In this document: piece by piece, positions 50,619-58,714 of the stretch | How the letters are laid out: every line of letters starts with the position of its first letter | Position numbering within the stretch: position 1 is the stretch's first letter | Source: Longimicrobiales bacterium | Lineage (GTDB): Bacteria; Gemmatimonadota; Gemmatimonadetes; Longimicrobiales; Gaopeijiaceae | DNA length: 64,000 nucleotides | Assembly: GCA_028278645.1 (NCBI GenBank) | Contig: JANQDZ010000076.1 | Coordinates: forward strand, 1 to 64,000 | Direction: 5' to 3' | Made by a program: the position numbers and the translations under genes | Notes under the pieces: generated by a model | What the model saw: only the letters and a program-made list of their open reading frames with translations | Database searches by the model: none | Told to the model about the DNA's origin: nothing

Positions 50619-50878
50619 GTCGGCCTCCCTTCGTCAAAAGGCGTTTGGTGGCCGAGGAGGAGCGCAACGCCCGTGCCATACTCCTCGCTTGGCGAATCCA
50701 TCGAGTTTGTGGGGTTTTTCCGAAATATCCCTCCGGGAGGGGGGACGACTCGGGTCACCTCCCGAGGACAGTCCATGTCATGGGAGGGGGACACGGGCCA
50801 TTGCCCGCCCTGGCTCCAGATCCCATGGCCTCCTATTCTCCCCGGACTGACCCGAACCCGAAACGAGGTATGCATAGA

Positions 50879-52876
50879 ATGAGGATCTGCGGTCCAAAAG
50901 CGATGCTGGGTTTAGCGGCCTTTCTGGGAATGGCCTGGATCAACCCGATTCCCTGCGAAGGGCAGACGACCTCTTACCTAGACCACGATGGGCTCACACG
51001 TGAGCTCCGTTCTCTCGTGAATTCCTCCGACCTCGCCATGATGGAGTCCCTTGGGACCACCATCGAAGGTCGGAACATATGGGTGGTGACCGTGGGGGAC
51101 CCTGAGGGCCCGCCCATGGGCCAACGTCCGGGCGTCTTGGTGGCTGGGAACCTTGAAGGGGACCACCTGGCGGGGAGCCATCTCGCATTGGAAGCCATCC
51201 GATACCTGATACAGAACGCGGATGAGGCGGGGGTCCAATCCGTACTGGAAACCAAGGTCTTCTACTTCTTCCCCCGTCTGAACCCCGACGGAGCCGAGGC
51301 TATGTTCGGGCCGGTGACATGGAATCGGAGGACGAACGGCCACGACCGGGACGACGATAACGACGGCCGAATGGGTGAAGACGGGCCGGAAGATCTGAAT
51401 GGCGACGGAGCCATCACAATGATGCGCGTGGCCGACCCGGAGGGGCCCTACATGATCGATCCGGACAACCCCCGGGTCATGAAGGTCGCGGACGCCACAA
51501 AGGGTGAAGCCGGTGGCTACAAGATCTACTGGGAAGGGACAGACAACGACGGTGACGGGTTCATCAACGAGGATGGGCCCGGTGGCGTCGACCTGAACCG
51601 GAATTTTCAACACGAATATCCCTACTGGCAGTCCGATGCCGGCAAATACATGGTAAGCGAGGTGGAGTCCAGGGCCATCATGGATTTTGCACTGGCCCAC
51701 AAGAACATCGCCGCCGTGCTCACCTTCGGAGCCACCGACAATCTGGTGACTCCCCCCGCCTCCGGTGGAACTCTCGCGGGAGCGCGGGTCCTGGACCTGG
51801 CCGCTTTCGCCGATGGATCCAATGAAGGGGTCCACGACGTTGGGGTCTTCAGCTCCCGCGGCGGTGGTTTCGGGGGATTCCGGGGATTCGGGGGCCGGGG
51901 TGGCGGCGGAGGCGGTTGGCTCCGTGGAGCCCAGCCGGGCGCCGATAACGACCCGAATTCCGGTTCCAGGCCGTCCACTACTGTTTCCTCAGCCGATCTG
52001 GTTTACTTCCAGGCCGCTTCCGAAGCCTACAAGGAGATCACGGGGATCGACTACGTTCCCGTGCACCGGACCCCGGAGGGAGCGTTCTTCCAATTCGGGT
52101 ATTTCCAGTTCGGTGTGCCGTCTTTCAGCACTCCCGGTTGGGGCCTACCCGGAACCGGAACCCCTGCAGGAGCCTCGGGGCAACGCGGCCCCCAGGCCGA
52201 CTCGCCCCAGGAGGTCGGTGGTCGAGTGCGGACTCCCCCTGGCGGAAACGCAGCAGGCGGAATGAGACCGGGTGGGCGAGGGGGAATGGTGCAGCAGGTG
52301 GCCAGGGGTCGTGGAGGCGCGGGTGCCGCCGCTGGCTCCGGATCCGACGGTGAACTCCTCAGGCGTCTAGAAGCCGCAGGCGTCGAGGCGTTCGCCGATT
52401 GGACCGCCTTCCAACACCCGGATCTCGGCGAGGTGGAAATTGGAGGTTTCCTTCCCTACGTGACCCACAATCCACCTGCCGACCAACTGGCTGAGCTAGG
52501 AGCCCAACACGGCGAGTTTCTTGTGAAGCTCGGCGGCATGTTGCCGCAGGTTCGAATCGCCGACACCGAAGTCACCGCCCACGGAGGCGGGCTCTTCACG
52601 GTGGAGGTCCAGGTGGAGAATACGGGGTTCTTCCCCACTTCCCTCCAACACGGAGTTCGATCCAGGTCCGTAGGCCCCACCCTCCTCCAGCTCCAGGTGG
52701 GTGCGGATGCCATCATGACGGGGGCGGACAAGACGGTTTCTCTCGGTGTTCTCGACGGTTCAGGCACCCGTGAGAGTGTCACCTGGGTGATTCGAGGCCA
52801 GGAAGGAGGTCGGGTGGAAGTCAAATTGATCTCGGCCAAGTCCGGCCACGACACCGCAACCATCACCTTGAGATAG
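50879..52876 (+). CDS. M14-family carboxypeptidase homologue with altered zinc site
   Basis: A 665-residue exported protein of the zinc-carboxypeptidase family. I start it at ATG 50879 (ACGAGG 10 bases upstream); ATG 50870 is 3 codons earlier. Signal peptide about 1-29. Aligned by eye with the next gene, the usual H-x-x-E ligand pair (HGNE) reads E93-G-D-H96 (LEGDH), the segment with the third His reads TFGATDN, and the segment with the catalytic Glu is missing. The core has Asp-rich DxDxDG loops (DNDGDG; DDDNDG, about 155-240) and a Gly/Arg-rich linker (about 335-360, 460-500). It is 12 bases upstream of its canonical paralogue. Confidence 0.8.
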   Translation: MRICGPKAMLGLAAFLGMAWINPIPCEGQTTSYLDHDGLTRELRSLVNSSDLAMMESLGTTIEGRNIWVVTVGDPEGPPMGQRPGVLVAGNLEGDHLAGSHLALEAIRYLIQNADEAGVQSVLETKVFYFFPRLNPDGAEAMFGPVTWNRRTNGHDRDDDNDGRMGEDGPEDLNGDGAITMMRVADPEGPYMIDPDNPRVMKVADATKGEAGGYKIYWEGTDNDGDGFINEDGPGGVDLNRNFQHEYPYWQSDAGKYMVSEVESRAIMDFALAHKNIAAVLTFGATDNLVTPPASGGTLAGARVLDLAAFADGSNEGVHDVGVFSSRGGGFGGFRGFGGRGGGGGGWLRGAQPGADNDPNSGSRPSTTVSSADLVYFQAASEAYKEITGIDYVPVHRTPEGAFFQFGYFQFGVPSFSTPGWGLPGTGTPAGASGQRGPQADSPQEVGGRVRTPPGGNAAGGMRPGGRGGMVQQVARGRGGAGAAAGSGSDGELLRRLEAAGVEAFADWTAFQHPDLGEVEIGGFLPYVTHNPPADQLAELGAQHGEFLVKLGGMLPQVRIADTEVTAHGGGLFTVEVQVENTGFFPTSLQHGVRSRSVGPTLLQLQVGADAIMTGADKTVSLGVLDGSGTRESVTWVIRGQEGGRVEVKLISAKSGHDTATITLR

Positions 52877-52888
52877 AGGAGGCCTATC

Positions 52889-54667
52889 ATGAGAAGCCTG
52901 CGACTCCTGGCGGCCACCTCCCTCGCCGCTGTTTCGATGGCCCTCCCCATGAACACGGCGGAGGTATTGGCTCAAGGCCAAAGCTCCGATCCCGAGTATA
53001 CCCTCACCTTCGCTTGGGACAGGTGGGTGGACCACGACGAGATGACCGAGATGATGGAGCTCATGGCCGAAACCTGGCCTGAATTCCTGACCCTGTCCTC
53101 CATGGGTAAGAGCTACGGTGGACGGGACCTCTGGGTCATGACGATCAACAACCCCGATACCGGCCCGGTGATGAGCAAGGCGGGGATGTTCATCGAGGCC
53201 AACATCCACGGGAACGAGATCCAGGGGGGAGAGATCTGCCTCTACACCATCTGGTATCTCATGGAGTACTACGACCGGAATCCCGAGATCAAACGTCTGG
53301 TGGATGAGAAGGTCTTTTACATCGCCCCCTCCGTGAACCCGGACGGCCGGGACTACTTTCTGGACGAAACGGGGTCCGGAGCCCGAACGGGGCATGTCCC
53401 GGTGGATTCGGACGGAGACGGCCTCTTCGACGAGGACGGGCCGGATGATCTGGATGGTGACGGGACCATCGAACAGATCAGGAAATACGTTCCTGGCGAG
53501 GGAACGCACCGACTCCACCCCGACGACCCCCGGATCCTGGAGGCCGTGGCGCCCTGGGAGAAGGGTGATTGGGTTCTCTTGGGTTCAGAAGGGCTGGACA
53601 ACGACGGGGACGGCCGGGTGAACGAAGACCCCCCCGGCGGCTACGATCCCAACCGGAACTACGGCGCGGATTGGCAGCCCCAGTATATCCAGGGCGGGTC
53701 CATGGACTACCCGTTCCGCCTTCCGGAATCCAGGGCCACGGAGAACTTCCTGGCGGCCCATCCCAACATCGCCGGGAGCCAGTCGTACCATAACACAGGT
53801 GGCATGATCCTCCGGCCCCCGGGAGCTGCCTGGTACGGGGATTTCCCTGCTTCGGACATCAGGGTGTACGACGAAATCGGAGAAAACGGGGAGAGGATTC
53901 TGCCCTGGTACAACTACATCATCCTCTGGAGGGGACTGTATACGGTCCACGGCGGTTCCATTGACTGGTTCAGCGACGGCCACGGAGCGGTTTCCTACTC
54001 CAATGAGCTCTGGAACGGTGGGAAATACTTCCAAAGCCCCCTCCTCTCGGAGCAGCAGGCGGAAAACCCCCGCTCCATGATCTACGGGCAGAGGTCACGG
54101 TTCTTCTTCGATGATTTCCTGGAGTTTGGAGAAAACTTCAACGACTGGGAGCCCTTCGATCATCCGGAGTACGGCGAGGTTGAGATGGGAGGCTGGGGGA
54201 AGTTCTTCGGCCGCATCAACCCACGCTTCATGAGCATGGAGGCGTTCCATCGGAACATGGCCTTCACCCTCTACCACGCCGACGAGATGCCCATCATGGC
54301 TATGGGCGACACACGGGTGGAGAGCATGGGGAACGGCCTATACAAGGTCCAAGTGGATATCACGAACAAACGCCTTATTCCCAGCATTACCGCCAGGGCC
54401 ATGAACCACCGGGTCGTCCGGCCCGATCTTCTCACGGTTGATGGAACTGTGGAGATCGTTGCAGCGGGCTGGGTAGCCGACCGAAACCGGCCGGGCAAAA
54501 CGCAGATGATCGATCAGGAAGACCTGAACCGGATCATGATCCGGAGCGGACATCCTGGCCGGACCACGAAGACCATCGAATACCTGGTCAGGGGCACCGG
54601 AAACATGGAAGTGACGTACTCATCCGTGAAGGGCGGTACTGCATCTACGACGGTACGAGTGCGCTGA
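52889..54667 (+). CDS. Exported M14 zinc carboxypeptidase
   Basis: A 592-residue exported metallopeptidase that removes C-terminal residues from peptides or acts on peptidoglycan-type substrates. Signal peptide about 1-29 (VLAQ). Zinc ligands are H107 and E110 in ANIHGNEIQGGE and H301 in SQSYHNTGG; a Glu in SYSNELWNGG (near 385) is a plausible catalytic residue. Two Asp-rich loops with repeated DxDxDG (about 173-192 and 237-247) look like calcium sites inserted in the peptidase core. The C-terminal 120 residues are beta-rich. Its gene follows the divergent paralogue by 12 bases, and both are probably co-transcribed. Confidence 0.9.
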   Translation: MRSLRLLAATSLAAVSMALPMNTAEVLAQGQSSDPEYTLTFAWDRWVDHDEMTEMMELMAETWPEFLTLSSMGKSYGGRDLWVMTINNPDTGPVMSKAGMFIEANIHGNEIQGGEICLYTIWYLMEYYDRNPEIKRLVDEKVFYIAPSVNPDGRDYFLDETGSGARTGHVPVDSDGDGLFDEDGPDDLDGDGTIEQIRKYVPGEGTHRLHPDDPRILEAVAPWEKGDWVLLGSEGLDNDGDGRVNEDPPGGYDPNRNYGADWQPQYIQGGSMDYPFRLPESRATENFLAAHPNIAGSQSYHNTGGMILRPPGAAWYGDFPASDIRVYDEIGENGERILPWYNYIILWRGLYTVHGGSIDWFSDGHGAVSYSNELWNGGKYFQSPLLSEQQAENPRSMIYGQRSRFFFDDFLEFGENFNDWEPFDHPEYGEVEMGGWGKFFGRINPRFMSMEAFHRNMAFTLYHADEMPIMAMGDTRVESMGNGLYKVQVDITNKRLIPSITARAMNHRVVRPDLLTVDGTVEIVAAGWVADRNRPGKTQMIDQEDLNRIMIRSGHPGRTTKTIEYLVRGTGNMEVTYSSVKGGTASTTVRVR

Positions 54668-54740
54668 CGAAGTCCTGAAGCAGGGAGGGAGGATCTCCTG
54701 GCGCCCCAAAGGGTCCAGGTAGAAGATTCGGCCCGGGTCG

Positions 54741-54768
54741 GGGGTGGCTCTCCGGCCCGGGCCACCCC
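54741..54768 (+). terminator. Possible hairpin after the M14 pair
   Basis: GGGGTGGC (54741-54748) pairs with GCCACCCC (54761-54768) across a 12-base loop, 73 bases after the second M14 stop and 35 bases before the next gene. It is followed by GTCTATCCCC, so there is no real T-run; it could be a pause or attenuation element for the FNT gene. Confidence 0.35.
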
Positions 54769-54803
54769 GTCTATCCCCTGATGGCTGAACGAGAAGAGGT
54801 CCC

Positions 54804-55658
54804 ATGAAGCACCTGATCGATGCTTATGCCCCGGCCGAAATGGCTCAGCGGGTCCTCAGGGTAGGGGTGGCAAAAGCCCGGCTCCCCATGGCAGACTCCC
54901 TTGTACTTGCTGTCCTGGCCGGGGCGTTCATCGGTCTTGGGGCCGCATTTGCCACCCTCACCACGACAGGGGCCGGGATGGGGTTCGGGCCTGCCCGGGT
55001 GTTAGGGGGTTTAACGTTCTCTCTTGGCCTCATCCTGGTGGTCATCGCCGGAGCGGAGCTGTTCACCGGGAACAACCTGGTGGCCATGGCATGGGCCAGC
55101 CGAGAAATCACGACCCGGCAAGTCGCCAGAAACTGGATCCTGGTTTACATCGGGAACTTCTTCGGTTCGGTAGGAACGGCCCTCCTCCTCTATTGGTCCG
55201 GCACCTGGGCATTGGGGGACAACGGAGTCGCCATGAACGCCCTGGGAATCGCCGCTGCAAAGTGCGACCTGAGCTGGGGCGAGGCTTTCGTTCGAGGGGT
55301 TCTCTGTAATGCCTTGGTGTGTCTCGCCGTCTGGTTGTGCAACTCAGCCAGGAGCACCACCGACAAGATCTTGGCCATCGTGTGGCCCATCACCGGCTTC
55401 GTCGCCATGGGCTTCGAACACTGCATCGCCAACATGTACTTCATCCCGTTGGGGATCTTGTTGAAGAGCGACGCCGGTCTCATGGAAGCCATTGGCGCAG
55501 GAAACGGCGCCTATGGCTCCCTGACCGTAGGAGGGCTCACCGAGAACCTGATTCCGGTCACCCTGGGGAACATCGTGGGCGGGACACTCCTGGTGGCCGG
55601 CGTGTACTGGTTCGCCTACCTAAGGCCAAAAGGGACGGAGGGCAGTGACTCGGCCTGA
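54804..55658 (+). CDS. Formate/nitrite transporter (FNT) family channel
   Basis: A 284-residue inner-membrane protein with six helices. The family signatures are SLGLILVVIAGAELFTGNN (about 72-90), the helix after GNFFGSVG (about 117-124), and GVLCNALVCLAVWLC (about 173-187). The Asn after AELFTG and the conserved His in GFEHCIANMYF are hallmarks of the pore. It carries formate, nitrite or a similar monovalent anion; no adjacent gene identifies which. GAGGTC lies just before the ATG. Confidence 0.93.
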   Translation: MKHLIDAYAPAEMAQRVLRVGVAKARLPMADSLVLAVLAGAFIGLGAAFATLTTTGAGMGFGPARVLGGLTFSLGLILVVIAGAELFTGNNLVAMAWASREITTRQVARNWILVYIGNFFGSVGTALLLYWSGTWALGDNGVAMNALGIAAAKCDLSWGEAFVRGVLCNALVCLAVWLCNSARSTTDKILAIVWPITGFVAMGFEHCIANMYFIPLGILLKSDAGLMEAIGAGNGAYGSLTVGGLTENLIPVTLGNIVGGTLLVAGVYWFAYLRPKGTEGSDSA

Positions 55659-55716
55659 AGCCGAGCCACCGCCGCCCGACGCCGGAGAGCTTCAGGTCTG
55701 CCGGGTGCCGTCCATC

Positions 55717-56259
55717 CTACTCCCAGCCCTCCCGTCTGGCTTCGGCAACCAGGTTCCGGTACAGGGCCGGTTGAAGGCCATGGATGTGGAACATCTCCAG
55801 GAGGATTTTGTCCTCCAACACCTTCTTGAGGACCGTGTACCGCGCCCGGTTCAGGGTTGCCGGGAGGAGCTCTAGGGCCTCCCTGGCCGCCCTATCCAGC
55901 CCCTTTTCCGTATCCCAGAAGATCGATCTTGACCGGGCCGTGGAGGTGGGAAGGCTCATCCCGTGTGCTTCCACCAGGTCGGTTTTTGCCAGGGGATAAA
56001 CAAAATCGGACTTGGTCACATATCGAGGTTCTCCCGAGAACATGAGGATCTCGTACCAATCCTCGGTCTGACCGACGACCTGGAAGACGTCGCCCTTCTG
56101 CGCTCTGGCGATCACCATGGCATTGGTGCTGGGTCCCGTTCGGAGGTTCACGAGGGGAGTTCCCATTACCACATACTCCTGGGGTGCCCCTGAGGCGACG
56201 GACGGCAAAGATCCAACCAACAGGAGGACCGCCGTCAGGGTGGGGATAGGTTTGGACAT
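55717..56259 (-). CDS. SH3-like-domain exported protein
   Basis: A 180-residue exported protein with signal peptide about 1-24. Residues about 28-90 form a bacterial SH3b-like barrel (VVMGTPLVNLRTGPSTNAMVIARAQKGD split at VNLRTGPS), and the rest is helical with LLPATLNRARYTVLKKVLEDK. Such proteins often bind peptidoglycan. Convergent with the FNT gene. The start at 56259 follows AAGGAGG-like sequence. Confidence 0.8.
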   Translation of the reverse strand: MSKPIPTLTAVLLLVGSLPSVASGAPQEYVVMGTPLVNLRTGPSTNAMVIARAQKGDVFQVVGQTEDWYEILMFSGEPRYVTKSDFVYPLAKTDLVEAHGMSLPTSTARSRSIFWDTEKGLDRAAREALELLPATLNRARYTVLKKVLEDKILLEMFHIHGLQPALYRNLVAEARREGWE

Positions 56260-56523
56260 CGTGGGCCTCCTTTCGTTGATGAGTGATCCTCACCCACATA
56301 TGTCGCAAAAGGCGGACCCGGAGGATTCGGGCCCCGACAGGGCAATACAGGGGTGTTTTACCCCACTTTTCCCATGAACTGCCTCTTTTTCCTGCGGTAA
56401 AACGCTCCAACCCCTTGGCGGTACCTTCCACACGACGCCCCGGAACCCTGAGAGCCCTCGGGGGTCGAAAACCACTTCTTTCCCTCATCTCAAACAGGTA
56501 AGAACCGTCACAAGGGGGATTCC
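56260..56523. other. Divergent intergenic region, nothing recognised
   Basis: A 264-base gap between the SH3-protein gene (minus) and the YceI gene (plus). It contains T- and A-rich patches (about 56352-56402, GTGTTTTACCCC and GCGGTAAAACGC) but no convincing promoter pair or hairpin. Confidence 0.35.
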
Positions 56524-57198
56524 GTGTTCCAGGTTGTCCTCATCGGTCTCGTAATGAACGCCGGACTGCCGTCTGGCCCGGCATTTGGAGCCGCGGCTCC
56601 GGGCTTCGTCTTCGGTGGAAAAGCCGGCACCGGACCCGGGGCGCCCACTGCCGAGATCGAATCCGTCCGTTGGGTGGTGGATTCTCAAATCACCGAGGCG
56701 CGCTACCGAGTCAGAGAACAGCTGGCAGGATTCGACTTCCCAAATGATGCGGTGGGAGCCACAAAGGCGGTATCCGGGGCCGTAGTCGTGTCTTCAGACG
56801 GAGCAATAGAACCAGAGGGATCCGAGATCCGGGTAGATCTGGCATCCCTGGCAACGGACAACGAGCGCAGAGACGGGTATGTGAGACGACGGACTCTGGA
56901 GGTTGAGCAGTACCCGGAAGCCATCCTCGTGCCCCGGCGGTTCATCGGCCTGGAAGGGCCCCTCCCGGACTCCGGATCAAAACAGTTCCAGTTGGAAGCA
57001 GACCTCACCCTGCACGGCCACACGAAGACCGTCACCTGGGACGTGATGGCCACCTTTGGGCCTGACGCCATCACCGGGCTTGCCACGACGGAGTTTACCT
57101 TCGATACCTTCGGAATCTCGGTCCCCTCGGTGGCGAGGGTGCTGAGCGTGGCCGACAACATCCGCCTGGAACTGGAATTCCGGATTGTCTCGCAATGA
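56524..57198 (+). CDS. YceI-like lipocalin-fold protein
   Basis: A 224-residue protein of the YceI family, which binds isoprenoids or similar lipids in the periplasm. The start is a GTG at 56524 behind AAGGGGGA. A hydrophobic N-terminus (about 1-24) can serve as a signal peptide. Family features are SVRWVVDSQITEARYRV (about 47-63), VEQYPEAILVPRRF (about 127-140) and LHGHTKTVTWDV (about 159-170). It overlaps the next gene by 4 bases (ATGA), so the two products probably act together. Confidence 0.86.
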   Translation: MFQVVLIGLVMNAGLPSGPAFGAAAPGFVFGGKAGTGPGAPTAEIESVRWVVDSQITEARYRVREQLAGFDFPNDAVGATKAVSGAVVVSSDGAIEPEGSEIRVDLASLATDNERRDGYVRRRTLEVEQYPEAILVPRRFIGLEGPLPDSGSKQFQLEADLTLHGHTKTVTWDVMATFGPDAITGLATTEFTFDTFGISVPSVARVLSVADNIRLELEFRIVSQ

Positions 57199-58181
57199 CT
57201 AAATGCTCCCTTACCACACGCCGGAGGTTCCTCAAGGCAGCCTCGGCATGCGCTGCCCATGTGGCCCTCATGGCCACTCCCTTCCCGGCCGCAGCCCGGT
57301 CCCTGTGGAGCGGCCGGACCCAGGGGCAGGTCGCGGCGCAGGAGCCCTTCGGGCGGCTAGAGAAGGTTGGTGAGGGCCTCTGGGCACTAATCTCCACACC
57401 GTTGGGGGGGGATTACACCACCGTTTCGAATGGAGGGATCATCGCCGGAGACGATGGTGTCCTCGTGATCGAAGCGTTCCAGACGCCGGGGGGAGCCAGG
57501 TGGATCGCTGAGAAGGCAAGAGAGCTAACCGGCGGATGGCCCACGCACGTCCTTGTGACCCACTACCACGGGGATCATAGCAACGGAGCGGAAGGGTTCT
57601 TCCATGACAATGAAGGCCCAGCGATCCACTCCACCGCCACTACCCGGGACCTGAAAGTCTCCGGACTCGCCACCGATGCGCCGGCTGGTCTTCCGAGGCT
57701 ATGGGCGGATGTGACTGTGGTGCCCGAGACCAGCCCCGACACCTTGGACCTGGGTGGCCGGTTGGTGACACTGACCCCTCGAAAGGGCCATACAGCCAGC
57801 GACGTGACGGTCAGGCTCCCCGAGGAAGGGCTCACCTGGTGCGGCGACCTGGTCTGGAACGGGATGTTCCCCAACTACATGGACGCCGTACCCAGTCAAC
57901 TCTCCAGAGCGGTTCGGGCCATCCAAGCTGACGGAAGGGGTACGTACGTCCCCGGCCACGGACCCCTGGCGAGCCCCGCTGACATGGCTCGATACCTCCA
58001 GATCATCGACGGCCTCGAGGAGACGGCCAGGACGGCCAGGAGGGAAGGCTGGACCGCCGAGGAGGCGGGGGAGCGACACACCATCCCGGAGGAGTTGGGG
58101 GAATGGACCCTCTTCAATCCCTCCTATTACCAGAGGGCTGTAGAAGCTTGGATGAAAGAATGGGCCGGTAACCTGAAGTAG
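57195..58181 (+). CDS. Tat-exported metallo-beta-lactamase-fold hydrolase
   Basis: A 328-residue exported MBL enzyme. The twin-arginine signal is TRRRFLKAA (about 8-16). The zinc motif is THYHGDHSNG (H-x-H-x-D-H, about 120-129), and further ligands are His in the GHTASDV segment (about 197-203), Asp in WCGDLVWNG, and His in VPGHGPLA (about 253-260). This is the glyoxalase-II-like branch that includes quinoprotein-relay and SoxH-type proteins, not a true lactamase. Its start overlaps the YceI stop, so translation is coupled. Confidence 0.9.
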   Translation: MTKCSLTTRRRFLKAASACAAHVALMATPFPAAARSLWSGRTQGQVAAQEPFGRLEKVGEGLWALISTPLGGDYTTVSNGGIIAGDDGVLVIEAFQTPGGARWIAEKARELTGGWPTHVLVTHYHGDHSNGAEGFFHDNEGPAIHSTATTRDLKVSGLATDAPAGLPRLWADVTVVPETSPDTLDLGGRLVTLTPRKGHTASDVTVRLPEEGLTWCGDLVWNGMFPNYMDAVPSQLSRAVRAIQADGRGTYVPGHGPLASPADMARYLQIIDGLEETARTARREGWTAEEAGERHTIPEELGEWTLFNPSYYQRAVEAWMKEWAGNLK

Positions 58182-58209
58182 GCCTCCCGCTGTTCGGTCC
58201 AGACCGTAC

Positions 58210-58243
58210 AAAAAAAATGGCCGCCCCGTTTCCGGGACGGCCA
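58210..58243 (-). terminator. Intrinsic terminator for the cold-shock gene
   Basis: TGGCCGCCCCG (58218-58228) pairs, with one mismatch, with CGGGACGGCCA (58233-58243). On the minus strand the stem is followed by eight T (complement of A at 58210-58217). It lies 26 bases after the cold-shock gene stop, and is a textbook rho-independent terminator. It can also act in the plus direction after the MBL gene, although less well. Confidence 0.93.
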
Positions 58244-58269
58244 CCTTTCCTACCAGGCATTGCCTGAGG

Positions 58270-58479
58270 TTAGTTCACCTTGACGACGTTCTCAGCCGCC
58301 GGGCCTTTGGCGCCGTCGACGATCTCGAACTCAACCTCGTCGCCTTCGTTGAGAGTCCTGAATCCCTCGGACTGAATCGCGGAGTGGTGGACAAAGCAGT
58401 CCCTCTCCCCGCCCTCAGGCGTGATGAATCCAAAACCCTTTTGATCGTTGAACCACTTCACAGTTCCCTTGGTACGCAT
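58270..58479 (-). CDS. Cold-shock domain protein
   Basis: A 69-residue single-domain RNA/DNA-binding protein of the CspA family. I start it at ATG 58479 ([11 protein letters not shown]), with GGGGAG 8 bases upstream; the 33-codon extension is not natural. RNP1 is KGFGFITP (about 14-21) and RNP2 is DCFVHHSAI (about 27-35). A strong terminator follows. The 235-base gap upstream may hold the long leader usual for cold-shock mRNAs, but no cold box was identified. Confidence 0.95.
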   Translation of the reverse strand: MRTKGTVKWFNDQKGFGFITPEGGERDCFVHHSAIQSEGFRTLNEGDEVEFEIVDGAKGPAAENVVKVN

Positions 58480-58714
58480 CAACCTGCTCCCCTGGTGTTG
58501 TGCTCGTCGGAGTCCGGATGATCCGTACCTACCGACAGGCGCTCGCGCGGACTCTCCCCCGCGCCGGAAGGCGACCATTCGGCCGCCAGAAAAAAATGTG
58601 CGGAGCCTTCCTGGGAAGACCTCCGCTTTTTCAGCAATCGTTCGTCCTTCCCCTCCCCGTAAACATACGTGGGAATCTCAACTTTATCCGCAAGAACCCC
58701 CCAGTCAAGGGATT

